A stretch of DNA of 64,000 bases, from assembly GCF_900109525.1 (NCBI RefSeq), contig NZ_FOAN01000002.1:1-64000 (forward strand). Direction: 5' to 3'. The notes under the pieces are model-generated. The model was given only the letters and a program-made list of their open reading frames with translations, did no database searches and had not been told where the DNA came from. Positions 25,304-33,187 of this stretch are shown in pieces. The stretch's first letter is position 1. The number at the start of each line of letters is the position of its first letter. A program made the position numbers and the translations under genes. Origin of the DNA: Allobosea lupini. GTDB taxonomy: Bacteria > Pseudomonadota > Alphaproteobacteria > Rhizobiales > Beijerinckiaceae.

Positions 25304-25329
25304 GGAACCTATTTGACATGTCGAAGGTT
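25304..25329 (+). promoter_or_regulatory. Predicted EcfG-type promoter
   Basis: GGAAC (25304-25308), 17 bases, then GGTT (25326-25329): one mismatch to GGAAC-N16/17-CGTT. It lies 30 bases before the start codon at 25360. Confidence 0.5.
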
Positions 25330-25359
25330 CAGCCCCGGTCGGGTCTCAGGGACAATATC

Positions 25360-25689
25360 ATGCGCCGCGCCGTCGCTCTGGTCGGGCTCTTCGGAATCAT
25401 CGGTGCGGGGATGTCGCTGGCGCTGCTGCCTGCGACCGGAACCGTCGCCGCCCCCAAGGCCGAGCGCACCTATCTGATCCCGGCCGGAGACGGCTACGGC
25501 GTCGCCGATTGCATTTCCAGCAAGTCCGAATGCGGCCAGATCGTCGCCGACGCCTGGTGCGAGTCGCAAGGTCATCGTGCCGCCACCGCCTATGGTCTCG
25601 CCAAGCCGGAAGACTTCACCGGCTCGACGCCGCGCCAAGCCAGCGCGCCCGTGGCCGAGCAGCCGCTGGCGATCACCTGCGGGGGCTAA
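25360..25689 (+). CDS. Small exported Cys-containing protein
   Basis: The 109-residue protein has an N-terminal hydrophobic segment (residues 5-30), then APKAERTYLIPAGDGYGVADCISSKSECGQIVADAWCESQGHRAATAYG. Three Cys in this conserved-looking core and a Pro/Ala tail suggest a disulfide-bonded periplasmic protein. Similar short ORFs with a GDGYG..DC...CG.IVADAWCE pattern are frequent in Hyphomicrobiales, but I know of no assigned function. The start at 25360 is supported by AGGGA about seven bases upstream and by the signal segment; an EcfG-like promoter lies just before it. Confidence 0.75.
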   Translation: MRRAVALVGLFGIIGAGMSLALLPATGTVAAPKAERTYLIPAGDGYGVADCISSKSECGQIVADAWCESQGHRAATAYGLAKPEDFTGSTPRQASAPVAEQPLAITCGG

Positions 25690-25778
25690 CCCCGACGGGC
25701 GAGATTTTCCCGGATTGACGCAAGCCGTATGCTTGGCCGCCGTGGATGTTCCCCGGCTGCATCGGGGATCACCGGCCC

Positions 25779-26126
25779 ATGATCCGTCCAGCGCTCATCG
25801 CCATCTTCGCCTTGGCGACACTGCTGCCGGCCGAAGCTTTCGAAGGCCGCTATCGGATGCTTGGCGGCAGCATGACGATCCGCCCGGCCGGCGCCGGCAT
25901 GCTCAAGGTCGATGCCGAGATCGGCAGCCGGAGCTGCGTCGGCGTCATCTCGGCTCGCGGCCGGCCCCAGGGTGACCGGCTCGTCGCCGAAGCAACGGAA
26001 TATGGTGAGATCTGCCGCCTCGAGATTCGCCGCAGGGGCCGCGCCCTCACGGTGACGGAAAGCGGCGCCTGCACACCGTTCCACGGCGCGAACTGCAACT
26101 ACACCGGCACCTACACGCCTCGTTAG
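25779..26126 (+). CDS. Small exported hypothetical protein
   Basis: The 115-residue precursor has a clear signal peptide (MIRPALIAIFALATLLPAEA). The mature part is beta-rich: FEGRYRMLGGSMTIRPAGAGMLKVDAEIGSRSCVGVISARG...EICRLEIRRRGRALTVTESGACTPFHGANCNYTGTY. It has four Cys, likely two disulfides. The composition suggests a small lipocalin-like or lysozyme-inhibitor-like beta-barrel in the periplasm, but I cannot name a family. It is on the same strand 89 bases after the preceding gene and convergent with creA. Confidence 0.72.
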   Translation: MIRPALIAIFALATLLPAEAFEGRYRMLGGSMTIRPAGAGMLKVDAEIGSRSCVGVISARGRPQGDRLVAEATEYGEICRLEIRRRGRALTVTESGACTPFHGANCNYTGTYTPR

Positions 26127-26147
26127 TTTAGACGGGTCAAACCCGCC

Positions 26148-26663
26148 TCACTTCACCCATTCGGAGCATTTCGGTACGTCGCCCATCCCGCCCCAGGGCA
26201 TGATCGGCACGCTCGAGGTCGAGTTCTGCGGCGAGCCGTCGATCAGCTTGTCGGTGTAGACCATGTAGATCAGCACGTTGCGCTTGGTATCGCATCCACG
26301 CACGATCTGCATCTTCTTCCAGATCAGCGAGCGGCGCTCGCGGAAGACGACGTCGCCCTGCGAGAACTTCTCCTTGATCTTCACCGGACCGACCTGGCGG
26401 CAGGCGAGCGAGACCTCCGAGACCTCCTCGGCAACGCCGAACATGCCGGAAACGCCGCCCTTCTCAGGAACGGTGTAATGGCAGGCGACGCCCTCGACGA
26501 CCGGGTCGTCGACGCCGTAGACCGCGAGCTTGTCGTCCGGGGTCAGCATCTTCCAGACCGTCGACTTCCTGAAGATCAGGTCCTCCTGCGCCACGGCCGG
26601 CGCAGCGACGCCGGCGAGCGCGAGAAGAGACGAGAGGGCGAGAAGACAATGACGAAAGCTCAT
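26148..26663 (-). CDS. creA: CreA family protein
   Basis: The 171-residue exported protein (signal peptide ending AVAQ) contains the CreA core: DDPVVEGVACHYTVPEKGGVSGMFGVAEEVSEVSLACRQVGPV, then FRERRSLIWKKMQIVRGCDTKRNVLIYMVYTDKLIDGSPQNSTSSVPI. This ending is characteristic of the family. In E. coli creA is the first gene of the creABCD locus, but its molecular role is unknown; here the two-component genes are not adjacent. The start at 26663 has GGGAG eight bases upstream. Confidence 0.9.
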   Translation of the reverse strand: MSFRHCLLALSSLLALAGVAAPAVAQEDLIFRKSTVWKMLTPDDKLAVYGVDDPVVEGVACHYTVPEKGGVSGMFGVAEEVSEVSLACRQVGPVKIKEKFSQGDVVFRERRSLIWKKMQIVRGCDTKRNVLIYMVYTDKLIDGSPQNSTSSVPIMPWGGMGDVPKCSEWVK

Positions 26664-26776
26664 CCAGATTCTCCCAGAGCGTTCCCGAGGGACGGCGGGC
26701 AGGATATGGGATGGCGCGCGGTCCCGCACCAGTGCAGGCGTCAGCAATCCTCGAACCACACGACAGGGCGACCACC

Positions 26777-27343
26777 ATGCTGCCGGTGCTGGAAACGGAG
26801 CGCCTCCTGCTGAAGCCGCGAACCGCGACCGATCTCGACTTCATCGCCGCGCTCAACGCCGACCCTCAGGTGATGCGCCATATCGCGGCAATCGGGGACC
26901 CCGCGATGGGGCGCGAGGGTGTCGCAGCGCGCAGCTTCCTGCATATCGAGCGCGGGCTCGGCTACTGGACAGTGTTCGCCCGTACCGACGAAAGCGGACC
27001 GCTCGGCTATGTCGGGCTCATTCCAGATGGCGACGACCCGGAGCAGGCGCAGGTCAGCTATCGTTTCGCCACGCGCCATTGGGGACAGGGTTTCGCCCGG
27101 GAGGCAGTCAGCCGGCTGCTCCGCCATGCCTTCGAGACGCTCGAGCTGCCCGAGACCCTCGTGGTCACGCATCCGCAGAACGTCGCTTCGCTGCAACTCG
27201 CCGCTCGGCTCGGCTTCGAAGCCGACAAGACGCGGGACGCGCCGAGCATCGGCGATCCAGCGGTATCGGCCGCCTGCTTCCGCCAGGATCGGGCCGCCTG
27301 GCGAAAAGCCGCTCAGGCCACGATCGGCCTGAACGCCAGGTAG
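26777..27343 (+). CDS. GNAT-family N-acetyltransferase (RimJ/RimL type)
   Basis: In the 188-residue protein, LETERLLLKPRTATDLDFIAALNADPQVMRHI at the N-terminus and the acetyl-CoA-binding loop RFATRHWGQGFAREAVSRLLRHAFETL are diagnostic of the RimJ/RimL-like GNAT branch (Acetyltransf_3). LVVTHPQNVASLQLAARLGFE follows, also typical. The substrate may be a protein N-terminus or a small amine. An ATG at 26711 is in frame, but the conserved start MLPVLETERL and AGGG upstream favour 26777. The 3' end overlaps the convergent membrane-protein gene by 31 bases. Confidence 0.88.
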   Translation: MLPVLETERLLLKPRTATDLDFIAALNADPQVMRHIAAIGDPAMGREGVAARSFLHIERGLGYWTVFARTDESGPLGYVGLIPDGDDPEQAQVSYRFATRHWGQGFAREAVSRLLRHAFETLELPETLVVTHPQNVASLQLAARLGFEADKTRDAPSIGDPAVSAACFRQDRAAWRKAAQATIGLNAR

Positions 27344-27849
27344 TAGGCCGCGATCGCGCCGATGAAGCCAAGCCCTGTCAGGACGAGCTTCAGCCGGGTG
27401 AAGCCGCTGGCGATGGCAACGGTGCCGTCGTCGAGGGTCGGAAACCGATCGAGGAGGCGCGCAATGGCGAGGTTTTCGACGATGTCGCAGAGCCCGCCGA
27501 AGAGCCAGCCGCCGCCGCACAGCGCCGCCACCCACCAGGGATAGCCGCGCATCGACAGGCCGGTGATGATCAACGCGCCGACGACCGTATAGACAAGCGC
27601 GAAGGCAAGGTCGGCCGGGAGCAGCTTGTTGCGATAAATGGCGCGGCGCTCGGGACCATAGAGCGAGAACAGCTTCTCGACGTCGTCCTTGGTGAAACCG
27701 TCGAGATCGCTCTCCAGCGCCCGGTCGACCTTGAGGCTGCGCGCCCAGAGCCAGGAGAGCAGCAGCGTCAGCACCACCAGCGCCGGCCCCCAGAAGAAGA
27801 AGCCGAGCGGAATCAGGGTGGAGTAGAAGGTCGGAAGGTCTTCCATCAT
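27313..27849 (-). CDS. Hypothetical membrane protein (four hydrophobic segments)
   Basis: The 178-residue product has membrane segments at about residues 10-34, 80-98, 105-125 and 150-172. A cytoplasmic-looking charged stretch (SLKVDRALESDLDGFTKDDVEKLFSLYG, 38-65) lies between the first two. GGGWLFGGLCDIVENLAIARLL is distinctive and looks like a conserved membrane motif, but I do not recognise the family. GGAG lies eight bases upstream of the first ATG. It lies between the acetyltransferase and the FAD-monooxygenase block and need not belong to either. Confidence 0.7.
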   Translation of the reverse strand: MMEDLPTFYSTLIPLGFFFWGPALVVLTLLLSWLWARSLKVDRALESDLDGFTKDDVEKLFSLYGPERRAIYRNKLLPADLAFALVYTVVGALIITGLSMRGYPWWVAALCGGGWLFGGLCDIVENLAIARLLDRFPTLDDGTVAIASGFTRLKLVLTGLGFIGAIAAYYLAFRPIVA

Positions 27850-27876
27850 GGCTCGCTCCGGCGTCGTGCGCCCAAC

Positions 27877-28098
27877 CTAGCTCGCCTCGCGCGCCAGCGC
27901 CACGGCTTCGCGCAGCACCTGCTCGTCGCCGATCTGGTTGGCAAGGATCAGGACGAGGCGGGCATTGAGCGCGGCGCTTGCACGCTCATCGAGGTCGCGA
28001 TGCGCCTGGGCGAGCAGGCGAAAGGCGGCGTCGGGATCGGCGAAGCGCGATTCGCGCGCGAGCCTGCTCGCTGGCGCCATGGTGGCCGCTGCATTCAT
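27877..28098 (-). CDS. DUF2783 family protein
   Basis: The 73-residue protein is helical: FADPDAAFRLLAQAHRDLDERASAALNARLVLILANQIGDEQVLREAVALARE fits DUF2783, a small family usually encoded next to FAD-dependent aromatic hydroxylases. It overlaps the upstream monooxygenase gene by ATGA (28095-28098), so the two products are probably made in fixed proportion. By context it could assist the hydroxylase, but this is inference; no biochemical role is established to my knowledge. Confidence 0.82.
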   Translation of the reverse strand: MNAAATMAPASRLARESRFADPDAAFRLLAQAHRDLDERASAALNARLVLILANQIGDEQVLREAVALAREAS

Positions 28099-29663
28099 CC
28101 CCTGCCCTCCATCCGCGCGAGCGCGGCTTCGATCGCGGCCCGATTCGGCTCGCGGAACCGAGCAGCGACATGCCCGTCCGGCCGCAGCAGCGCGGCTGCA
28201 CCCTGCTCCAGGGCATAGCGCTGGCGCAGGGTGCCATCGCTGGCAGCCGGCTCGATCGCGAGGACCCTGGCGGGCGCAATCTCTGCCGCGCCCTCACCGA
28301 TCAGGATCGCCTGCCCGGCCGCAAAGGCCTCGCTCAGCCAAGTATGGGAACCATCGGCCAGCGGCGCATCGAGGAAGGGCGCACCCGGCAGCAGGCCGTC
28401 GTCCCAGTCCTCTTCGTCACTCGACAGTGCCGAGCCGGCATAGGCGCTGGCCACGGAAAGCCGGCCGGAATTGACGAAGCGCTTGGCGAAGCCGGTCAGG
28501 GGCGCGAGCGAAAGCGCCGCCTCGCGCAGCAGCCGCTCGCCGGGGGAGCGCGGCGCGATGAAGTCGGTCGCCCGCGTCGAGTTCAGGATGTTCTCGTCGG
28601 CGGCGGCGACGCGCTCGCTGTCATAGCTGTCGAGCAACGAGGTAGGGCTGCTGCCCTGCACGATCAGCGCGAGCTTCCAGCCGAGATTATCGGCGTCCTG
28701 GATGCCGGAATTGGCACCGCGCGCGCCGAAGGGCGAGACCTGATGGGCGGCGTCGCCGGCGAAGACCACGCGGCCGTGCAGGAATCTGTCGAGCCGGCGG
28801 CACTGGAAGCGGTAGACCGAGACCCATTCCAGCGCGAAATCGGCATGGCCGAGCATGCGCTCGATCCGGGGCCGCACGATCTCCGGCTGCTTCTCATGAT
28901 CCGGGTCGGCATCGGGGCCGAGCTGGAGGTCGATGCGCCAGATATCGTCAGGCTGCTTGTGCAGCAGCGCCGACTGGCCGGAATGAAAGGGCGGATCGAA
29001 CCAGAACCAGCGCTCTGTCGGGAACGGCGCGGTCATCTTCACATCGGCGATGAGGAAGCGGTCCTCGAAAGCCTCGCCGCGGAATTCCAGGCCGAGCAGG
29101 CCGCGCGTCGGCGAGCGCGCGCCGTCGCAGGCGACGAGCCAGTCGGCGTGCAGGGAATAATCGCCTTCCGGGGTGGCGATGGTGATCCGCGCCCCGTCCT
29201 CGCGGTTGTCGAGGCCGGCCAGGCGGTTGCTCCAGCGCAGATCGACCAGCGGTTCCGCCAGAACGGCGTCGACCAGTGCCGCCTCGACGTAGAATTGCTG
29301 GAGATTGATGAAGGCCGGCTGCTTGTGGCCGCCCTCGGGCAGGAGGTCGAACTCGTAGAGCTCGGCCTGCCCGCGGAAGACCCTGCCCTTCTGCCAGGTG
29401 ACACCCTTTTCGACCATCGCCTGCGCCAGTCCGAGCCGATCGAAGATCTCGAGCGTGCGCTTGGCGAAGCAGATGGCGCGCGAGCCCTCGCCGATCCGAT
29501 CGGCATCGTCGATCAGCACGACCGGGACCTGCCGGCGTGCCAGATCGAGCGCCAAGGTCAGCCCGACCGGGCCGGCACCGACGATGACGACCGGATGCCG
29601 GGCGGGCGTTGCCGCGTCCTGATCCGCGCTGCGGCGATAGGCGAACTGGCGGAACGGCTGCAT
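28095..29663 (-). CDS. FAD-dependent aromatic monooxygenase (phenol/MhpA-like hydroxylase)
   Basis: The 522-residue flavoprotein is of the PHBH/phenol hydroxylase class. It has GXGXXG in VVIVGAGPVGLTLALDLARR (residues 25-44), the DG motif WLVACDGARSPTRGLLG (about 185), and the second FAD motif GRVVFAGDAAHQVSPFGARGANSGIQDADNLGWKLAL (about 310-345). It resembles 3-(3-hydroxyphenyl)propionate- and pentachlorophenol-type hydroxylases, which add one oxygen to a phenolic ring using NAD(P)H. The start at 29663 (MQPFRQF) was chosen over a longer frame. Upstream by 11 bases is a metallo-hydrolase gene and downstream DUF2783. Confidence 0.88.
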   Translation of the reverse strand: MQPFRQFAYRRSADQDAATPARHPVVIVGAGPVGLTLALDLARRQVPVVLIDDADRIGEGSRAICFAKRTLEIFDRLGLAQAMVEKGVTWQKGRVFRGQAELYEFDLLPEGGHKQPAFINLQQFYVEAALVDAVLAEPLVDLRWSNRLAGLDNREDGARITIATPEGDYSLHADWLVACDGARSPTRGLLGLEFRGEAFEDRFLIADVKMTAPFPTERWFWFDPPFHSGQSALLHKQPDDIWRIDLQLGPDADPDHEKQPEIVRPRIERMLGHADFALEWVSVYRFQCRRLDRFLHGRVVFAGDAAHQVSPFGARGANSGIQDADNLGWKLALIVQGSSPTSLLDSYDSERVAAADENILNSTRATDFIAPRSPGERLLREAALSLAPLTGFAKRFVNSGRLSVASAYAGSALSSDEEDWDDGLLPGAPFLDAPLADGSHTWLSEAFAAGQAILIGEGAAEIAPARVLAIEPAASDGTLRQRYALEQGAAALLRPDGHVAARFREPNRAAIEAALARMEGRG

Positions 29664-29674
29664 GCGCTGACGCC

Positions 29675-30631
29675 TCAGCCCCTGAGGTCCAACCACATCT
29701 GGCGGTCGCGCTCGTCGGTCCAGATGCGCGGATGGTCGAGGCCGCCTGCCTCGTCATAGGCGCGGGTGACGTTGAAGGGCAGGCAGTGCTCGAAGATCAC
29801 CCAGTCGCCATAGGCCGGCTTCAGCGTTTCGTGGACCCGCTCGAAGGTTTCGCGCAGCGAGCGGCCGGCGGCGACATGGCTCTTCACCGCCTCGTACAGG
29901 TCGGTGAGGAAGGCGCGCGTGCCCTTGATGCCGTCGGCGACCATCGCCCGGTTGGTCAGCGCCGCGCCGCGGCCCGGCACCATCGCAGCGGGAGCGAAGG
30001 CGGCGAGCGCGTCCAGCGTCGTCGGCCAGTCGGTGAAATGAGCGTCGCCGCAATAGGGCGTAGCGCCGTATTCGACGAGGTCGCCGGCGAAGATCACATT
30101 GGTGTCGGGCATCCAGGCGACGATGTCGCCGGCGGTGTGGCCGCGGCCGAGCTTCATCAGCCGGACCTCGCGCTTGCCGAGCCAGATCGAGGCGTTGTGC
30201 GAGAAGGTCGTGGTCGGCCAGGTCAAGCCGGGGCGGATCGAATCGGCGCCCTGGAACAGCCGCGGGAAGCGGCCGATCTCGCTCGCCTTGTCCTCCTCGC
30301 CGCGCTCGACGATCATCGCCCGTGCCGCGTCCGAGCAGACGATCTCCTTCGCGCCATAGGCGGGCGCACCGAGGACGCGCACGGCGTGGTAATGCGATAG
30401 CACGACATGGCTGACCGGCTTGTCGGTGACCTCGCGCACTTTTCCGATGACGCGCTCGGCCATGGTCGGCGTCGCCTGCGCGTCGAAGACGAGCACGCTG
30501 TCGTCGCCGACGACGATGCCGCTATTGGGGTCGCCCTCGGCGGTATAGGCGTAAACGCCCTTGCCGATCTCCTCGAACGATACGGTCTTTTCGCCGAGAT
30601 CGGCGGTGGAGGCGAAAGCGGGGGAGGACAT
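29675..30631 (-). CDS. MBL-fold metallo-hydrolase
   Basis: The 318-residue protein has the metallo-beta-lactamase fold order: GIVVGDDSVLVFDAQATP, VLSHYHAVRVLGA in place of the usual HxHxDH, GRGHTAGDIVAWMP, NVIFAGDLVEYG, and a late His in GDAHFTDW. The first motif keeps His-Tyr-His but lacks the Asp-His pair, so metal binding may be mono-nuclear or altered. It is co-oriented with the monooxygenase and FAA hydrolase genes; a lactonase or thioesterase role in an aromatic pathway is plausible. The start at 30631 has GAGG nine bases upstream. Confidence 0.85.
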   Translation of the reverse strand: MSSPAFASTADLGEKTVSFEEIGKGVYAYTAEGDPNSGIVVGDDSVLVFDAQATPTMAERVIGKVREVTDKPVSHVVLSHYHAVRVLGAPAYGAKEIVCSDAARAMIVERGEEDKASEIGRFPRLFQGADSIRPGLTWPTTTFSHNASIWLGKREVRLMKLGRGHTAGDIVAWMPDTNVIFAGDLVEYGATPYCGDAHFTDWPTTLDALAAFAPAAMVPGRGAALTNRAMVADGIKGTRAFLTDLYEAVKSHVAAGRSLRETFERVHETLKPAYGDWVIFEHCLPFNVTRAYDEAGGLDHPRIWTDERDRQMWLDLRG

Positions 30632-30661
30632 TGGGCAACCTCGTAAACGTGTTGATACTGA

Positions 30662-30770
30662 CGTCATGCTCGGGCTTGACCCGAGCATCTCAGGCCGCGA
30701 GAGGCTCCAGTCCGGGCCCTACTCGCCAGGAGATTCTCGGATCGGCGCTTCGCTTCGCCCGAGAATGACG
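30662..30770. repeat. Paired-hairpin dispersed repeat
   Basis: The first hairpin GCTCGGG-CTTGA-CCCGAGC spans 30668-30686. The second, ATTCTCGG (30733-30740) with CCGAGAAT (30759-30766), encloses a CGCTTCGCTTCG loop. This GTCATGCTCGGGCTTGACCC... repeat is widespread in the order. It lies between the FAA hydrolase and metallo-hydrolase genes on the same strand. Confidence 0.75.
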
Positions 30771-30777
30771 GTGCGGG

Positions 30778-31788
30778 CTACGCATACGGCAGGATCTCCT
30801 GCTCGATCGCGCCGAAGATCGAATGGCCGGCAGCGTCTTTCATCTCGATGCGGACACTGTCTCCGAAGCGCAGGAACGGCGTCTTCGGCGCGCCGTGCCG
30901 GATCGTCTCGACCATGCGCTGCTCGGCGATGCAGGCGTAACCGAGCCCGCCTTCCGCGACCGGCCGGCCAGGGCCGCCGTCGGCATCGCGGTTCGAAACC
31001 GTGCCGGAGCCGACGATGGTGCCGGCGACGAGCGGGCGGGTCTTGGCGGCATGGGCGATCAGCACGCCGAAATCGAAGGTCATGTCGACGCCGGCCTGCG
31101 GCTTGCCGAAGGGCTTGCCGTTGACCTGGGCGAGCAGCGGCAGGTTGAGCTTGCCGTCCTTCCAGGCCGGGCCGAGTTCGTCCGGCGTCACCGCCGCCGG
31201 CGAGAAGGCCGAGGACGGCTTTGATTGAAGGAAACCAAAGCCTTTCGCCAATTCGTTCGGAATCAGATTCCGCAAGCTCACGTCATTGACGAGCATGACG
31301 AGGCGGATCAGCCCCCTCGCCTCCTCGGGCATGACGCCCATCGGCACGTCGCCGGTGACGACCGCGATCTCGGCTTCGAGATCGATGCCGTAATCCTCGC
31401 TCGCGAGCTTCACTGCCTCACGCGGACCGAGGAAGGAATCGGAGCCGCCCTGATACATCAGCGGGTCGGTCCAGAAGCTCTCGGGCATCTCGGCGCCCCT
31501 CGCCTTCCGGACCAGCTCGACATGGTTCACATAGGCCGAGCCATCGACCCACTGATAGGCACGCGGCAGCGGCGAGGCGCAGTCATGCTCGTGGAAACGG
31601 AAGGACGGTACCGAGCCGTGCTCCAGGCTCTCGGCGAGATCGGCGAGGCGCGGCGCGCAGCGATCCCAGTCGTCGAGCGCGCCCTGCAGCGTCGCGACGA
31701 CCGGGAAGGCATCGGTGGCGCGGGTCAGGTCGCCGGAGACGATGACGAGGCGGCCATCCCGGCCGTGCATGAGGGATGCTAGTTTCAT
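30778..31788 (-). CDS. Fumarylacetoacetate hydrolase family protein
   Basis: The 336-residue length and N-terminal region (MKLASLMHGRDGRLVIVSGD, CASPLPRAYQWVDGSAYVNHVELVRKARG) match the bacterial FahA-like branch. The catalytic core has DYGIDLEAEIAVVTGDVPMG, VMLVNDVSLRNL and SSAFSPAAVTPDELG, then GTIVGSGTVSNRD, where the acidic residues bind metal. These enzymes cleave fumarylacetoacetate or fumarylpyruvate, the last step of homogentisate or gentisate breakdown. It is divergent from the TRAP binding protein gene; together with the monooxygenase it points to an aromatic acid pathway, though no dioxygenase lies in the window. Confidence 0.87.
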   Translation of the reverse strand: MKLASLMHGRDGRLVIVSGDLTRATDAFPVVATLQGALDDWDRCAPRLADLAESLEHGSVPSFRFHEHDCASPLPRAYQWVDGSAYVNHVELVRKARGAEMPESFWTDPLMYQGGSDSFLGPREAVKLASEDYGIDLEAEIAVVTGDVPMGVMPEEARGLIRLVMLVNDVSLRNLIPNELAKGFGFLQSKPSSAFSPAAVTPDELGPAWKDGKLNLPLLAQVNGKPFGKPQAGVDMTFDFGVLIAHAAKTRPLVAGTIVGSGTVSNRDADGGPGRPVAEGGLGYACIAEQRMVETIRHGAPKTPFLRFGDSVRIEMKDAAGHSIFGAIEQEILPYA

Positions 31789-31850
31789 CTCTTTTCAATC
31801 CTCGCCGAACAGTGATGATGGCAGCAAATCTGTCCCCGGGAGGAAAGTCC

Positions 31851-32936
31851 ATGCAACGCCGTATGTTTTTGAAGACGGGCGCGCTCGCCGCAGCCGCCGC
31901 GCCGATCGCGATGCCCGCGATCGCGCAATCGATGCCCGAAGTGAAATGGCGGTTGACGTCGAGCTTCCCCAAGCAGCTCGACACGATCTACGGCACCGCC
32001 CAGCAGTTCGCGAAGTTCATGTCCGACGCCACGGACGGCAAGTTCCAGATCCAGACCTTCTCGGCCGGCGAGATCGTGCCCGGCCTGCAGGCGCTCGACG
32101 CCGTCACCTCCGGCACTGTCGAATGCGCCCACACGCCGACTTATTTCTACGTCGGCAAGGAGCCGGCGCTCGGGCTCGGCACCGGCATCCCCTTCGGCCT
32201 CAACGCCCGCCAGCAGCATAGCTGGTGGTATTTCGGCGGCGGCGAGCAGATCGTCAACGCCGCGCTGGCCAAGTTCAACGCCTACTCGATCCCTTGCGGC
32301 AATTCCGGCTGCCAGATGGGCGGCTTCTTCCGCAAGGAGCTCAAGACGCTCGACGACCTCAAGGGCCTGAAGTTCCGCATCGGCGGCATGGGCGGGGCAG
32401 TGCTGGCCAAGCTCGGCGTGGTGCCGACCCAGATCGCGGCCGGCGACGTCTATCCGGCGCTGGAGCGCGGCACCATCGACGCGGCCGAGTTCGTCGGCCC
32501 CTATGACGACGAGAAGCTCGGCTTCGTGAAGGTCGCGCCCTATTACTACTATCCCGGCTGGTGGGAGGGCGGCGCCATGCTGCACCTCGTGATCAATCAG
32601 GATCAGTGGAACAAGCTGCCCAAGCACTACCAGGCGATCGTGCAGAATGCCTGCGAAGCGGCCAACAACTGGATGCTGGCGAAGTACGACTTCGTCAATC
32701 CGGGCGGCCTGCGCAAGCTGATCGCCCAGGGCGCGCAGCTCAAGGCCTTCCCGCAGCCGATCATGGAAGCCTCGCTCAAGGCGGCGGAGGAGTACTACGC
32801 CGAGACCTCGGCCAAGAGCGAAGCCTTCAAGAAAGGCTACGAGTCGATGGTCGCCTTCCGCGGCGAGAACCTGCTCTGGTGGCAGGTGGCGGAGCTCTCC
32901 TACGACGCCTTCATGAACCGGCTGCGCTCGCGCTGA
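31851..32936 (+). CDS. TRAP transporter substrate-binding protein (DctP family), Tat-type signal
   Basis: The 361-residue protein starts with a twin-arginine-like signal (RRMFLKTG followed by an Ala-rich stretch ending AIAQS). The DctP fold follows: KWRLTSSFPKQLDTIYGTAQQFAKFMSDATDGKFQIQTFSAGEIVPGLQALDAV, LKGLKFRIGGMGGAVLAKLG near the hinge, and VVPTQIAAGDVYPALERGTIDAAEFVGPYDDEKLGF. The last is characteristic of the 2-oxoacid/mannitol-type subfamily. The membrane subunits (DctQ, DctM) are absent here, so it is an orphan or works with a remote pair. AGGA lies nine bases before the start at 31851. Confidence 0.92.
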   Translation: MQRRMFLKTGALAAAAAPIAMPAIAQSMPEVKWRLTSSFPKQLDTIYGTAQQFAKFMSDATDGKFQIQTFSAGEIVPGLQALDAVTSGTVECAHTPTYFYVGKEPALGLGTGIPFGLNARQQHSWWYFGGGEQIVNAALAKFNAYSIPCGNSGCQMGGFFRKELKTLDDLKGLKFRIGGMGGAVLAKLGVVPTQIAAGDVYPALERGTIDAAEFVGPYDDEKLGFVKVAPYYYYPGWWEGGAMLHLVINQDQWNKLPKHYQAIVQNACEAANNWMLAKYDFVNPGGLRKLIAQGAQLKAFPQPIMEASLKAAEEYYAETSAKSEAFKKGYESMVAFRGENLLWWQVAELSYDAFMNRLRSR

Positions 32937-33167
32937 CCGACAACCATCGCTCCGGAGCGTGCCGACGGCGCGCCTCCGGGGCCGATGGCCTCGCCGGGAG
33001 ACGCCCGGCTCACGCATGGACAGGCACAGTCCCGATCCGCCGGCGGAAACCTGGACGAACCGCGGGCTGCAAGCTCATCGTCGTCCCTCCCATGGCGGCG
33101 GCTTTGACAGGTGCTGCCGTTCGGTAATGATGCGTGCCGCAGCCGCTGCGGCATTCTCTCACCCCAG

Positions 33168-33187
33168 TTAGTTACAAGCGCAACTAA
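33168..33187. promoter_or_regulatory. MarR-type operator palindrome at the marR start
   Basis: TTAGTT-ACAAGCGC-AACTAA is a perfect 6-bp inverted repeat with an 8-base spacer. Its last base is the A of the marR ATG. Bound regulator would block its own initiation, and it lies where a ribosome site would be expected. Confidence 0.6.
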
